Source: Acinetobacter sp. ANC 3929 (GTDB taxonomy: Bacteria > Pseudomonadota > Gammaproteobacteria > Pseudomonadales > Moraxellaceae). Taken from it: a stretch of 59,247 nucleotides of DNA. Made by a program: the position numbers and the translations under genes. Numbering within the stretch: the first letter of the stretch is position 1; every line of letters starts with the position of its first letter. The notes beneath the pieces are model-generated. The model worked only from the letters and a program-made list of their open reading frames with translations, was not told the DNA's origin and did no database searches. The stretch covers positions 1-59,247 of the forward strand of contig NZ_KB849993.1 in the NCBI RefSeq assembly GCF_000369405.1, given 5' to 3'. Positions 8,301 through 15,767 of this stretch are shown here, piece after piece.

Positions 8301-8594
8301 TGATTTTTTATCTACATTCTGGTTGAATTGCCTTCTTCTTTTATTAAATTCATCTTCAGTAAATTGCATCAGTTTAGATTGTTCATCTCGGCTCAATTTT
8401 TGACTCAAACAATCAACACTATCTTTAATGTCATGCCATTTTTCGGCGATCTGCTGATCAAGTTTTTGCTGCATTTCTTTCGTCAATACTTCAGGTGGAG
8501 AAGGCTGTCTATCTAGCGACTTTTTCACCATTTTATGAATATCAACAAATAGATCATCTAGTTGTGGTTTTATTAGTTCTTTGATTTTTTGCAT
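5394..8594 (-). CDS. Large tyrosine recombinase, 1066 aa
   Basis: The protein carries a complete tyrosine recombinase domain: Arg I in 'TGLRLNEVR' near residue 600, a possible beta-hairpin Lys in 'RRLKTQSANRQIP', 'HTLRHS' near 720, 'MGHSS' near 783 and the nucleophile Tyr in 'NYLHVL' near 794. About 550 residues precede this domain and 270 follow it, far more than in phage integrases (300-400 residues). It is the third gene of an operon with the genes at 8599 and 10951, separated by only four bases from the upstream stop. It should cut and rejoin DNA as the catalytic subunit of a mobile element or resolution system. Three-gene recombinase modules such as Tn554 TnpABC and the gamma-mobile-trio (GmtY/X/Z) are the closest concepts I know; which applies, if either, is undecided. 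Confidence 0.85.
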   Translation of the reverse strand: MQKIKELIKPQLDDLFVDIHKMVKKSLDRQPSPPEVLTKEMQQKLDQQIAEKWHDIKDSVDCLSQKLSRDEQSKLMQFTEDEFNKRRRQFNQNVDKKSYRIRLNPHTKRIVLPRKIESTESRLKQGQLHAQVLNALKAYWKDSLGYWDDPKYLWGDLCLSFIYISGCADEQHLVAIQQQLQEAVELGTDLNCFRLYHSDYKKITNPLLLHYRVENSQYGNDVEQRKLYQWKHVFFNSYAQFILQYLKKLKATHKEYRLQQSIEDCILESLSRMGRNKSLGDLQYQIKRRGFRAFNDVQMVLEFNPNLSLDIFLSNVLQQEINTVALRPSEFRLLWSNERNQVMELENSPIHFEQEQLLPEVPTVQSKLQTIPYELMLFGQKKRKGQKVERLDKKRNKEERTLRFWQETRRVLEEKIVDANTEEKSLIDAQLRLIHWLMHLKKRGLQLSTIESYLGSFGKEFIFEIWLNKLDLKQQSIDDYEDLYRQLLKYSSERDEKAVQRDSVKGKTSRKMHQSAEYRFGRLKDFHQFCIENYDAPGVLVLQNSSFKHLQICNARLVSPLLFGKLLEKLEHLSQEPTASEWVDHLSCLKLMYLLSYRTGLRLNEVRCLKIQDIICPELLYKEKENTAFNNITLHIQNNSYRRLKTQSANRQIPLKIALSEHEFLVVQHYIQHRYEQYLFNQQDDLLFSVNHRVLTDQCISKITVELFNQILGMHHGFSFHTLRHSAANYLAITLLGSKEMIKTYTDCPWVKAKKMRDLLFGVKARAHEEIIQHKWQVLASWMGHSSIEQTASNYLHVLDLLAVDRIYNSPCIISKKVLEQCFGPVNSSTEYINLNRYTQQQKWFNSYQQTQPVMIAGRQEKKFSIEKSTLTPFQRLISLRDGRSSEDIQAQEWMQRCQFMSTKWMDPKNFNLKTKYVSNKNLDGGWFDELYNKAKKLKRSDEIIPLLDLHNQHDKGKDIPKELNVVNALKVLLLFGKLRKNFLHFQCIKKDDEQQIANFIAGIEPIIGDHLNLDKQNYPVNLEVLERTVKFSFQRVVGHNKKNVTLLVIFNLMLKIMQEDELWLK

Positions 8595-8598
8595 ACAA

Positions 8599-10938
8599 CT
8601 ATTTTCGCTCTAAGTGTTTAATCGATAAAGATTTGACATTATCTTGCAATTGCTGGCGGGCTTGCTGTACATAGACATTCGGGATAAGTGAAGAATGCGG
8701 ATGAAAAGCCTCTCGGTCACGTTGGTCATGACCATACAGGGCCTGAATTAAGTGAAAAGCTAATGCTGGTTTACCCTCTTGCTGCTCATGCATCAAAAAG
8801 TTCATGTCAAAATGACGTAACCAATTCGAATACATATTCTTTGGAAAGACTCCTTGCATATATGAATTCACCCATTTTCTCGATAAAGGGATTAACTTAA
8901 TTTTCCTGCTCTGCCATTCTTTGACAGTTATCGGCAAGATATCTTTACTAAAAATGACCTTACCAAAAAGATCATTTACAGTTATCTTCTTCTTTGCAAA
9001 GACTTGTCTAAAAAATGAACCGTACGCTTCAATAATTTGTTCTAAAAAGGCAGTGTAATTTTGCAGTGTTTTTATGAAAAAATCAGATAAAGGGATAAAA
9101 CGACCATCTTTTCTTGCTTTACTATTTTTTTTATCATTCACATATAAAAGCTTGAGCTCAACACAATAATCATCCAAATTCCCCAACAGGTTTTTTTTAG
9201 GCCGACTTGCCAAACTCAACAAACTGATATGCCACATCCAACACGCATATGCATTAAGTTGATTAATAATGTGCTTATCTTCTTGGATGTTTTCGTGACA
9301 ATGTCTATGTAAAATATGGAATTGCTCTTTCACAAAATTGGGTTCAAGTGCCAGTTGGCTCCCTATCCTTCCTATAGATAATGCAGATTGCACTTTGAAT
9401 TGTTGTTGCAATATTTTTAGTTCAGCCGTGTCTTCAGTAAAATGTGTGGAATGTGGTGTAAGTGCTTTTTCTAAAAAGGCTAGATATGTGCTACTGAGTT
9501 GAGTTTTCGGTAGCCCGCCATAATAGATACCAGGCATGTGATGCTGACTATCCCGCCCAGCAATTACATGAGCAAGATATTCATTATATGTTTCATAATA
9601 TATATGAAAATATAATTGAGCCTGCAGTTTTTCTACAGTGATCGAACCTACAAACCGATTATCAAGCCAATTCTTAAGTTTCGTATTAATGTGTGTTGAT
9701 GAAATTAGTGGATTCGATGCTTGTTCTATATAGTCAAACCAAGCAGAAGGTAAATGTAGTTGATGTGTCATCACTTCATTCCACCGCACATGATTTAAGC
9801 TCTTAATCTTCTGCTCTGTAATTTTAAGATTTAATTTGAGTAAATATTCGCGACGTCTACTTGAACCATTCTGGATCAAAATTCCATCTTGAATAAGCTC
9901 GTTAAAATCCATCAGTGCGACGGGTGATAATCCCGTCAAAAGTGACAATAAACATGCTGCAGCGATTGCAGCATCCCTCCAGTGCCCGGATAACTCGGTT
10001 CTCAACACATAAACAATTTGCTTCAGTATATCTGGCGCCAAATAATGTGGATTTGTAACAAAAGGAGCATGACGGCGCTGGCGATGCCGCATTAGATGCG
10101 TCGCATTATCGCTGAGTATATAATTTAAATTTTTAGACTTTTCATCTTCTGAATAAAACTCCATTTCAGGATCTAATAGATCAACTTCACCCTCTTCATC
10201 TTTGTGAAGAGCGGCATCATAAAAACTGATCTTTGCGTTATGTCCAATATCTACTTGCTTACCCGTTTTAATTTCACGAAATTTTTTGAGTTCATTTTTC
10301 GTCGGCCATTGCAAAACTTTACTTTTTTTTGACTTACGCTGACGATGAACAACACGACGATCATCAAGTCTTTTAAAAATTATTAATAGAGCCGATAAAT
10401 ACTCTATGGCTTGTACTTGTTTGAAATCTTTAATATTAAAAAGTTGATTACGATCCTCCTTTTTCAAGTTACGTTCGTACATGACATAGCGATTTAGTAG
10501 CTCACTGCATTCTTGAAATAATTCAGCATGATTAGAATCCAGAACATATCGTGATACATAGCGAAAGAGATCACAAACATGTTTTTGCTTATTCTCAGCT
10601 TTATCAATTTTTGCAAATTCTTGATACTGCCGATATGTTAAAAAACTCGCTTGTAGAATCAAATAACGTTCAGACGACAGCTCTTGAGTATTACTAGTAG
10701 TCGGGCATGCAAAATAACTTAAAGAAGCTAGATAATAATATTTACCTAATTGTCTAGAACTAGATATATAGCCATATATCTGTTGTGCTTCCTTATATAG
10801 AGCATGGGCTTTTTCACGTAAATCATCTGATAGATCGACAAATTGTGTATTCACAACATGATTGCGTAATAAACAATAATCTTTTTGGAATTTTTCTGCT
10901 AAATCTAAGAATTGCTCTTCTGTTTCAATCTTTGGCAT
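8599..10938 (-). CDS. Divergent, probably catalytically degenerate tyrosine recombinase, 779 aa
   Basis: The C-terminal 450 residues follow the tyrosine recombinase plan but with altered catalytic positions. The Arg I box reads 'LLTGLSPVALMD' near residue 336, without the Arg. The HxxR box reads 'NWLRHFDMNFLM' near 708, with Asn for the first His but LRH kept. A 'LYGHD' motif near 734 and a Tyr in 'NVYVQQA' near 757 follow. It therefore looks like a structural or DNA-binding partner of the intact recombinase encoded immediately downstream. No HTH is obvious; the N-terminal half is predicted helical with a basic stretch ('RQRKSKKSK'). A twelve-base gap separates it from the first gene of the operon. 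Confidence 0.7.
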   Translation of the reverse strand: MPKIETEEQFLDLAEKFQKDYCLLRNHVVNTQFVDLSDDLREKAHALYKEAQQIYGYISSSRQLGKYYYLASLSYFACPTTSNTQELSSERYLILQASFLTYRQYQEFAKIDKAENKQKHVCDLFRYVSRYVLDSNHAELFQECSELLNRYVMYERNLKKEDRNQLFNIKDFKQVQAIEYLSALLIIFKRLDDRRVVHRQRKSKKSKVLQWPTKNELKKFREIKTGKQVDIGHNAKISFYDAALHKDEEGEVDLLDPEMEFYSEDEKSKNLNYILSDNATHLMRHRQRRHAPFVTNPHYLAPDILKQIVYVLRTELSGHWRDAAIAAACLLSLLTGLSPVALMDFNELIQDGILIQNGSSRRREYLLKLNLKITEQKIKSLNHVRWNEVMTHQLHLPSAWFDYIEQASNPLISSTHINTKLKNWLDNRFVGSITVEKLQAQLYFHIYYETYNEYLAHVIAGRDSQHHMPGIYYGGLPKTQLSSTYLAFLEKALTPHSTHFTEDTAELKILQQQFKVQSALSIGRIGSQLALEPNFVKEQFHILHRHCHENIQEDKHIINQLNAYACWMWHISLLSLASRPKKNLLGNLDDYCVELKLLYVNDKKNSKARKDGRFIPLSDFFIKTLQNYTAFLEQIIEAYGSFFRQVFAKKKITVNDLFGKVIFSKDILPITVKEWQSRKIKLIPLSRKWVNSYMQGVFPKNMYSNWLRHFDMNFLMHEQQEGKPALAFHLIQALYGHDQRDREAFHPHSSLIPNVYVQQARQQLQDNVKSLSIKHLERK

Positions 10939-10950
10939 ATTCGCTTTCGC

Positions 10951-11415
10951 TTAATTTTTTATCAAATTGCATTGGTTAAATTCATTACGATCTGAACAAT
11001 TTGGTAAAAGTTGATCTTTTATTGAACTCTTTGTCAGCTTAAAAAATCTAGCAAAAAATTTAGCATCCAGCTCTTTCTGAGCTTTTCTCTCAAAGCACAA
11101 GTGTTGCTGTGATTTTTCGATAAAATCATCAAGATTATGTATCAACTGTAAGATTGCAACATAATTAGAATGTACACGTAAGCATGGCTCCGTTTGCATT
11201 AATAGCAATATTTTTTGCCAAATTTTCACATAGATTATTTTGAACTTTGCTTGTACTACTACTTTCTGGCTCTGTTTAATCTTTTTGATTTTCAGTAGTT
11301 CTGAGTTAATTTTTACTATCTTAAATTGAACATTTTGTCGCTCAAAGCAAAAGGGCATGATAAATTGCCCCATAAATATCTCTATATTTTTTACTAAATA
11401 GTCAAATTTTAACAT
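10951..11415 (-). CDS. Small basic accessory protein of the recombinase operon, 154 aa
   Basis: I do not recognise the family. The product is Lys-rich and amphipathic helical, with a Gln/Lys-rich centre, and has no signal peptide or long membrane segment. It is the first gene of the recombinase operon; spacing of 12 and 4 bases through the following genes indicates a single transcript. By analogy with the small third protein of Tn554-like and gamma-mobile-trio modules, it may orient or activate recombination. That role is inference from gene order alone. Confidence 0.6.
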   Translation of the reverse strand: MLKFDYLVKNIEIFMGQFIMPFCFERQNVQFKIVKINSELLKIKKIKQSQKVVVQAKFKIIYVKIWQKILLLMQTEPCLRVHSNYVAILQLIHNLDDFIEKSQQHLCFERKAQKELDAKFFARFFKLTKSSIKDQLLPNCSDRNEFNQCNLIKN

Positions 11416-11612
11416 TTTTATCGATATAAAAAATGAGCATATCTTTGTATATTAAAATTCATTTAATTTATCAACTAAATTTTCTCAAAATTACAATTAT
11501 CAACAAATACATATGGTTTACTTATCATGGGTGGTCTAAATTTTAAAAATTCTTCCACTTTTTTTTAGTTTTCTGTTATTACATGAAACAATACCGTTGT
11601 ATTACATTTTGA
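11416..11612. other. Divergent intergenic region
   Basis: This AT-rich stretch between the recombinase operon and yhfG-fic must hold the recombinase promoter on the minus strand. It is also a candidate location for the other end of the recombinase-encoded element. Several A/T tracts are present, but I found no clear inverted repeat here. Confidence 0.4.
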
Positions 11613-11657
11613 AATGCTGTGTATGCAGCATTGATCAAAAAGATTCTCTGCTATACT
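11613..11657 (+). promoter_or_regulatory. Promoter and possible operator of yhfG-fic
   Basis: AATGCTG and CAGCATT form a 7-bp-arm inverted repeat (11613-11632). It overlaps TTGATC, a candidate -35, and TATACT (about 11652-11657) fits a -10. The placement would let a regulator bound at the palindrome block the promoter, as in autoregulated toxin-antitoxin operons. Confidence 0.5.
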
Positions 11658-11689
11658 TACTTCACGTGTAGCATCAATGGAGTTTCGAA

Positions 11690-11857
11690 ATGCTCAGAAC
11701 CACTGAACAGAAAAAAAAATATATTCAAGCGACACGTGCGCAAAACTATCAAGCCAGCCTAAAGCTTGAAGGCATTACAACGACAGCTCAAACAACTCAA
11801 CAAAGTAAAGCTGAAATCTTGCAAAAATATAAGAAGTATTCGCAACCCGAAACTTAG
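11690..11857 (+). CDS. yhfG: YhfG-family antitoxin of Fic
   Basis: The 55-residue protein starts 'MLRTTEQKKKYI' and continues with a short basic helix ('ATRAQNYQASLKLEG'), the pattern of the YhfG family. YhfG-like proteins are encoded directly upstream of Fic proteins and restrain their AMP-transferase activity through an inhibitory helix. The gene ends 12 bases before the fic start and shares its promoter. It appears intact although its partner is interrupted. Confidence 0.7.
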   Translation: MLRTTEQKKKYIQATRAQNYQASLKLEGITTTAQTTQQSKAEILQKYKKYSQPET

Positions 11858-11869
11858 TCAGGTGCATGT

Positions 11870-12466
11870 ATGGATAAATATGGGGAAATGGGTGACAGCC
11901 TGTATTGTTACCCTGGCACAAATATCCTAAAGAACAAACTCAATATTCATGATGAACAAATTTTAGAACAAGCTGAACTAGAACTGTCTGGATTGGCAAG
12001 TAACTTAATTGAATATGCTGAACCACCTTACGACTTACAATACTTAAAATCAATTCATGCGCAGCTCTTTGGCGACTTATACGACTAGGCAGGAAAGTTA
12101 AGACAAATCGATATTTCCAAAGGTGACACCCGTTTTTGTAATTTTTCCCGTATTGAAATTGAAACCAATAAACTACTCAAACCGCTTCAAGAAAAAAAAT
12201 ACTTTCAAGGCTTAGCACCACAACAACTGATTCCTCAACTTGCCGACTTGTATTGTGAGCTTAATGTCATACACCCATTCCGTGAAGGTAATGGACGTAC
12301 ACAACGGATTTTCTTTGAGCATCTGATTGCTCATTGTGGTTATGGTATTGATTGGTCTCGCATTGACTCTCAACAACAATGGATTCAAGCCAATATTGAA
12401 GGTTTTTATGGTAATTTAAATCCATTAATTAAGATTTTTGAAATATGCTTTATTCAAAATACCTAA
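11870..12466 (+). pseudogene. fic: Fic-domain AMP-transferase, interrupted by an amber codon
   Basis: The frame encodes a complete Fic protein of 198 codons except for one in-frame TAG at codon 73 (12086-12088). In relatives this position is the Trp of 'Y.WAG', so a single TGG to TAG change explains it. Upstream is the conserved 'YPGTNILKNKL' start region. Downstream is the intact active-site loop 'HPFREGNGRTQR', which binds ATP-Mg and transfers AMP to a target hydroxyl. No ribosome-binding site is obvious for re-initiation. The toxin is therefore probably off unless the amber codon is suppressed. yhfG lies immediately upstream. Confidence 0.85.
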
Positions 12467-12493
12467 AATTTAAGTAGTCGAAGCCCACAATCC

Positions 12494-12606
12494 TTAATGA
12501 GCCATCATCTTTGCTTCAATCCACTGATTAATTTCCCAAATAAACCAACAATCACGATTCTTAGAAATCTTAATACTCTTCGGGTAATTTAGGATCGTAA
12601 TATTCA
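12494..12606 (-). pseudogene. Remnant of an AlpA-like prophage regulator
   Basis: On the minus strand a frame ending at 12494 reads 'YPKSIKISKNRDCWFIW' followed by 'EINQWIEAKMM'. This resembles the C-terminal half of AlpA-type excisionase/HTH regulators (FP.PI.LG...W...EV..WI). The N-terminal half is absent or frameshifted. AlpA genes normally accompany prophage or island integrases, so this may be a relic of one. Confidence is limited because only about 35 residues remain. Confidence 0.4.
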
Positions 12607-12815
12607 GATTACTTATCCAGAATTGAATAGATCGTTAACTTAGATAGACTTTTAAGCAATGTAACTTGCCGCATGTTTATCAACATATGTCTCAAAAAAG
12701 TCTGCCCATACATAGATTTATGGCGTTTAGTGCTTAAATTTCAGATTAATCTTCGTCTGATGACCTGAATGGATGTTACAGATTACATGCAGGTGAATTA
12801 CTCTGTGGCTGTATC
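12607..12815. other. No gene recognised
   Basis: The stretch between the AlpA-like remnant and the next open frame shows stops in all frames and no recognised repeat. It reads like decayed backbone DNA. Confidence 0.4.
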
Positions 12816-13073
12816 ATGGCTTTTGTGCAATCCAATCCATTTGATCCGAATGTTCTCTTTTGCAATAAAGCAGCCTCTTCTGCTTTTCCTGAACCAACGA
12901 ACTATGTCATTGATTTGATTCAACCGACAACAGTGATGCTGAATCAAATCTCCAAAGAAGGGATTAAATGCAAGAAATGTGGTAAGAAAAAGATAGGGGA
13001 TGGAAGTTATTATCCGTCTAATTTGAACCAGCCCATGAGTCGAGATCAGTTGAGTAAGAATCATTTTAAATGA
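12816..13073 (+). CDS. Hypothetical fragment with CxxC, 85 aa
   Basis: I do not recognise this frame. The open reading extends upstream of the ATG without a stop to about 12750, so it may be the 3' part of a truncated gene. The product has a single 'CKKCGKKK' motif that could be half of a zinc ribbon. An equally long frame exists on the opposite strand, so coding is uncertain. It is isolated between the fic locus and an IS6-family element. Confidence 0.25.
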   Translation: MAFVQSNPFDPNVLFCNKAASSAFPEPTNYVIDLIQPTTVMLNQISKEGIKCKKCGKKKIGDGSYYPSNLNQPMSRDQLSKNHFK

Positions 13074-13261
13074 ATAAGAGAAGGATGGCTTACCTCACTT
13101 CTCCGAATAACAATGCTATGCTTTTCAACCAAGGTTATAAATTGGCAACTACATTTCATTCTTCTTCATGCTGGTCCTATAGCCTGTAGACAATTACTAC
13201 ATCATTTGCATTCAATGCTCAATACAGCCTGTCAGCAGAACCGCAGCGATACTCTTTTTCG

Positions 13262-14080
13262 GGCACTGTTGCAAATAGGGATCTGAGTCAATGATTTTCC
13301 CTTCAAAAAAGCTTAGAGACCGAAAACTCTATTTACTAGCCAAACTTCTCCTAGAATATTACCGTTATAAAATAATGAAGCTTGTCCTTTGCGTAGAGCA
13401 CGCATAACCTCAATTCCTTTAATTGTGGCATAAGCCGTTTTCATAGACTTGAATCCCAACGTAGCCTTGATGATCCGTTTGAGCTTGCCATGATCACATT
13501 CAATCACGTTATTCTTGTATTTAATCTGTCGATGGTCCAGGTCTTCAGGACACTTTCCTTCCTGTTTTAGTCGCGACAAAGCACGGCCATAGGTATGAGC
13601 CTTATCAGTGTTTATGACTCGTGGAATCTGCCATTTTTTGACATGATTCAAAATCTTACCAAGAAAACAATAAGCTGAATGGGTATTTCGTCTAGCAGAA
13701 AGATAGAAATCAAGAGTATGGCCACGTTGGTCAACTGCACGGTATAGATATGCCCATTTGCCATTCACTTTTACGTAAGTTTCATCCAGATGCCATAAAT
13801 GTCGATCTGTAGGATTACGCCAATACCAACGTAAACGTTTTTCCATTTCTGGAGCATAACGCTGAACCCAGCGATAAATTGTGGTGTGATCAACATTCAC
13901 TCCACGTTCAGCGAGCATTTCCTGAAGTTCACGATAGCTGATGCCATATTTACAATACCAACGAACAGCCCAAAGAATGATTTCACCTTGAAAGTGCCGA
14001 CCGTGGAAGGGATTCATCTGCTGTATCTCGAAATAAATAAGATATTTAGCTTATCATGTCAGCCTATTTGCAACAGTGCC
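13262..14080 (-). mobile_element. IS6-family element (IS1006/IS1008 group), copy A
   Basis: The element is 819 bp, bounded by perfect GGCACTGTTGCAAATA-type inverted repeats, and encodes a 234-aa transposase on the minus strand. Its transposase is identical in sequence to that of copy C (22471-23289), which lies in the opposite orientation. The 8 bp outside its right end (CTTTTTCG, 13254-13261) are the reverse complement of the 8 bp outside the left end of copy C. The other flank does not match. Confidence 0.92.
13313..14017 (-). CDS. IS6-family transposase, 234 aa
   Basis: The protein has an N-terminal HTH ('SYRELQEMLAERGVNVDHTTIYRW') and a DDE core: D in 'HLDETYVKV', D in 'INTDKAHTY' and E in 'VIECDHGKLKR'. 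Family members carry out replicative transposition that yields cointegrates, inversions or adjacent deletions rather than excision. The full length suggests an active enzyme. It shares most residues with the transposases of copies B and D but differs at scattered positions (for example 'RHLWHLDE' against 'SSWHIDE'). Confidence 0.93.
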   Translation of the reverse strand: MNPFHGRHFQGEIILWAVRWYCKYGISYRELQEMLAERGVNVDHTTIYRWVQRYAPEMEKRLRWYWRNPTDRHLWHLDETYVKVNGKWAYLYRAVDQRGHTLDFYLSARRNTHSAYCFLGKILNHVKKWQIPRVINTDKAHTYGRALSRLKQEGKCPEDLDHRQIKYKNNVIECDHGKLKRIIKATLGFKSMKTAYATIKGIEVMRALRKGQASLFYNGNILGEVWLVNRVFGL

Positions 14081-14320
14081 ATAACTTGAATCATGAATTA
14101 AAAATTTAGGTGATTTTATAGAACTTTACTCGAAACTTACAAAGAAATTCTTATAAGAAATTTTATGTGAATTTAGAGTATACCCTAAAGTTACAATCTG
14201 AAAGCTCATGAAATTATGTATCATTTAAATGATTTTTAATCATAAGTAACATGTAACTTTAGTGTTAAAGAATTATAATTTACGAAATTGTTCATTTTTA
14301 TCCAATTGGGGCGTGAAAAA

Positions 14321-14887
14321 GTGAAAGGCCAAAAAGTAGGGTATGTCCGGGTAAGTTCTGTCGAGCAAAACACTGGACGTCAACTTGAAGGAATTGAGGT
14401 CGACCGGATTTTTGTTGACCGTGCTTCAGGTAAAAATACTGACCGACCTAAATTTCAGGAAATGTTGAACTATGTCCGGGAAGGGGACAGGGTGATTGTA
14501 CATTCAATGGATCGTTTTGCGCGAAGCCTAAAAGATTTGGTCACTGAAGTAGATAAACTGGTCAAACGAGGGATCGCCATCCAGTTTGTAAAAGAAAATA
14601 TTACTTTTACAGCCGAATCCACCCCGATGGATAATTTGATGCTTCAAATGATGGGTGCTTTTGCACAGTTCGAACGTGAGATCATTTTAGAGCGGCAAAA
14701 GGAAGGAATAAAACTCGCCTCTGCTCAGGGGAAGTACAAAGGTCGGGTGCATAAACTAAAGCCTGACCAAGCTGAAGCTTTACGACAAGCATGGAAGGAG
14801 GGGAAGTATCCATCGAAAATGGCATTAGGGAAAGCTTTTGGGATTAGTCGTCAGGCGGTATACCGATATTTACAAGTTAGTGAATAG
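14321..14887 (+). CDS. Serine recombinase / resolvase, 188 aa
   Basis: This is a small resolvase-invertase. The catalytic Ser is in 'YVRVSSVEQN', followed by 'DRASGKNTDRP' and 'DRFARSLKDL' of the catalytic domain, the long dimer helix ('MMGAFAQFEREIILERQKEG'), and a C-terminal HTH ('SKMALGKAFGISRQAVYRYL'). I prefer the GTG at 14321, which has GGGG upstream and gives the usual N-terminus; a TTG at 14288 is possible. A near-identical second copy, cut at its 5' end by an IS6 element, lies at 19315-19793. It probably resolves cointegrates or plasmid multimers. Confidence 0.88.
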   Translation: MKGQKVGYVRVSSVEQNTGRQLEGIEVDRIFVDRASGKNTDRPKFQEMLNYVREGDRVIVHSMDRFARSLKDLVTEVDKLVKRGIAIQFVKENITFTAESTPMDNLMLQMMGAFAQFEREIILERQKEGIKLASAQGKYKGRVHKLKPDQAEALRQAWKEGKYPSKMALGKAFGISRQAVYRYLQVSE

Positions 14888-14993
14888 CTTATTGGGATTA
14901 GCAACTAAATTTAGTTTAACTTATAAAAATCATGAAACACTGTTCGAATTTTAAGCGTGGAACATGAATAATCAATAAAAAGCCGCTCTGGTG
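14888..14993. other. Spacer between resolvase and IS5-family fragment
   Basis: No gene. A stretch around 14957-14980 resembles one at 55042-55070 ('GTGGAACRTGAA' then a run of A), suggesting both derive from the same plasmid backbone module. Confidence 0.35.
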
Positions 14994-15485
14994 GGCTTTG
15001 TTGCACAAACCTATCTGTACAGGCTTTTTCAGCGATATAATTTTCAAATGAAGAAGCCTACACACAAAATCTACCGCACAACCAATTGGTCCGCATATAA
15101 CCGAGCACTCATGAGTCGCGGAAATATTGCCATTTGGTTTGATCCTGCTACGCAATGGTATGCTCCATCAAAAGGCAAACAAGGGCGAAATCAAACCTAC
15201 TCCGACGCAGCTATCCAATGCTGCTTAATGATTAAATCCTTATTCCGTCTATCTTTACGTATGGTCACTGGCTTTGTGCAAAGTCTGATTAAACTTTGCG
15301 GATTAAATTGGACCGCACCAGATTACAGTACGCTTTGTAGAAGACAAAAGCATATTGATATTGCAATCAGCTACCAAAAAAGTAGCGATGGACTGCATCT
15401 ACTCGTAGACTCTACAGGCATGAAGTTTCTAGGTGAGGGCGAATGGAAACGCAAGAAACATGGAGCTGAATATCGTCGCCAATAA
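14994..15485 (+). mobile_element. Truncated IS5-family element, left part
   Basis: The left inverted repeat GGCTTTGTTGCACAAA is followed by the start of a transposase gene that breaks off about 146 codons in. The right part of the element is missing. Related fragments are present at 31739-31854 and 32930-33310, so this IS was once common on the plasmid and has been repeatedly cut by IS6 activity. Confidence 0.8.
15048..15485 (+). pseudogene. IS5-family transposase, N-terminal 145 residues
   Basis: The frame begins at ATG 15048 ('MKKPTHKIYRTTNWSAY') and shows the DUF4096-like N-terminus and the first catalytic Asp region ('LLVDSTGMKFLGEGEW'). It runs out at 'GAEYRRQ', where full-length relatives continue for roughly 160 more residues with the second Asp and the Glu. 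It is therefore inactive. Confidence 0.85.
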
Positions 15486-15767
15486 TGACGTATAAAGTTT
15501 TATCTAATTTTTCTTTTTATCCAATTTAAAATTAGGTGCGTACACGGCCTCAACTTTCAATAAAGTATAAAAGGTGTTTGTGTAGGCAATACCCTTACTT
15601 TTGATAAGCCAAAAGAAAGCAAAAGCCTTTGTTACCCATACATAACATCCCTATTATGATGGATAACGTGTGGCATCCCTGCCACACTCGTGTATCCAAA
15701 CGTTGCTTAAATTAAACTATGTAATAGTGGCGACATAAAGGTGCTCTTATCGCTATATATTAAAAAC
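15486..15767. other. Intergenic, 3' of oleate hydratase
   Basis: No gene is visible. The stretch contains a short palindromic patch around 'GTGTGGCATCCCTGCCACAC' (about 15669-15688), which could fold as a hairpin. It probably came along with the oleate hydratase gene from a chromosome. Confidence 0.4.

Noticed and set aside
5394..11415. Assigning the recombinase operon firmly as gmtX/gmtZ/gmtY or as Tn554 tnpABC
   Set aside because: Gene number and the presence of two recombinase-like proteins are compatible with either, but sizes and order could not be checked against references, so no gene symbols were given.
12798..13064. 88-codon frame on the minus strand
   Set aside because: It overlaps the plus-strand frame almost completely and has neither a ribosome-binding site nor recognisable features; at best one of the two is coding.
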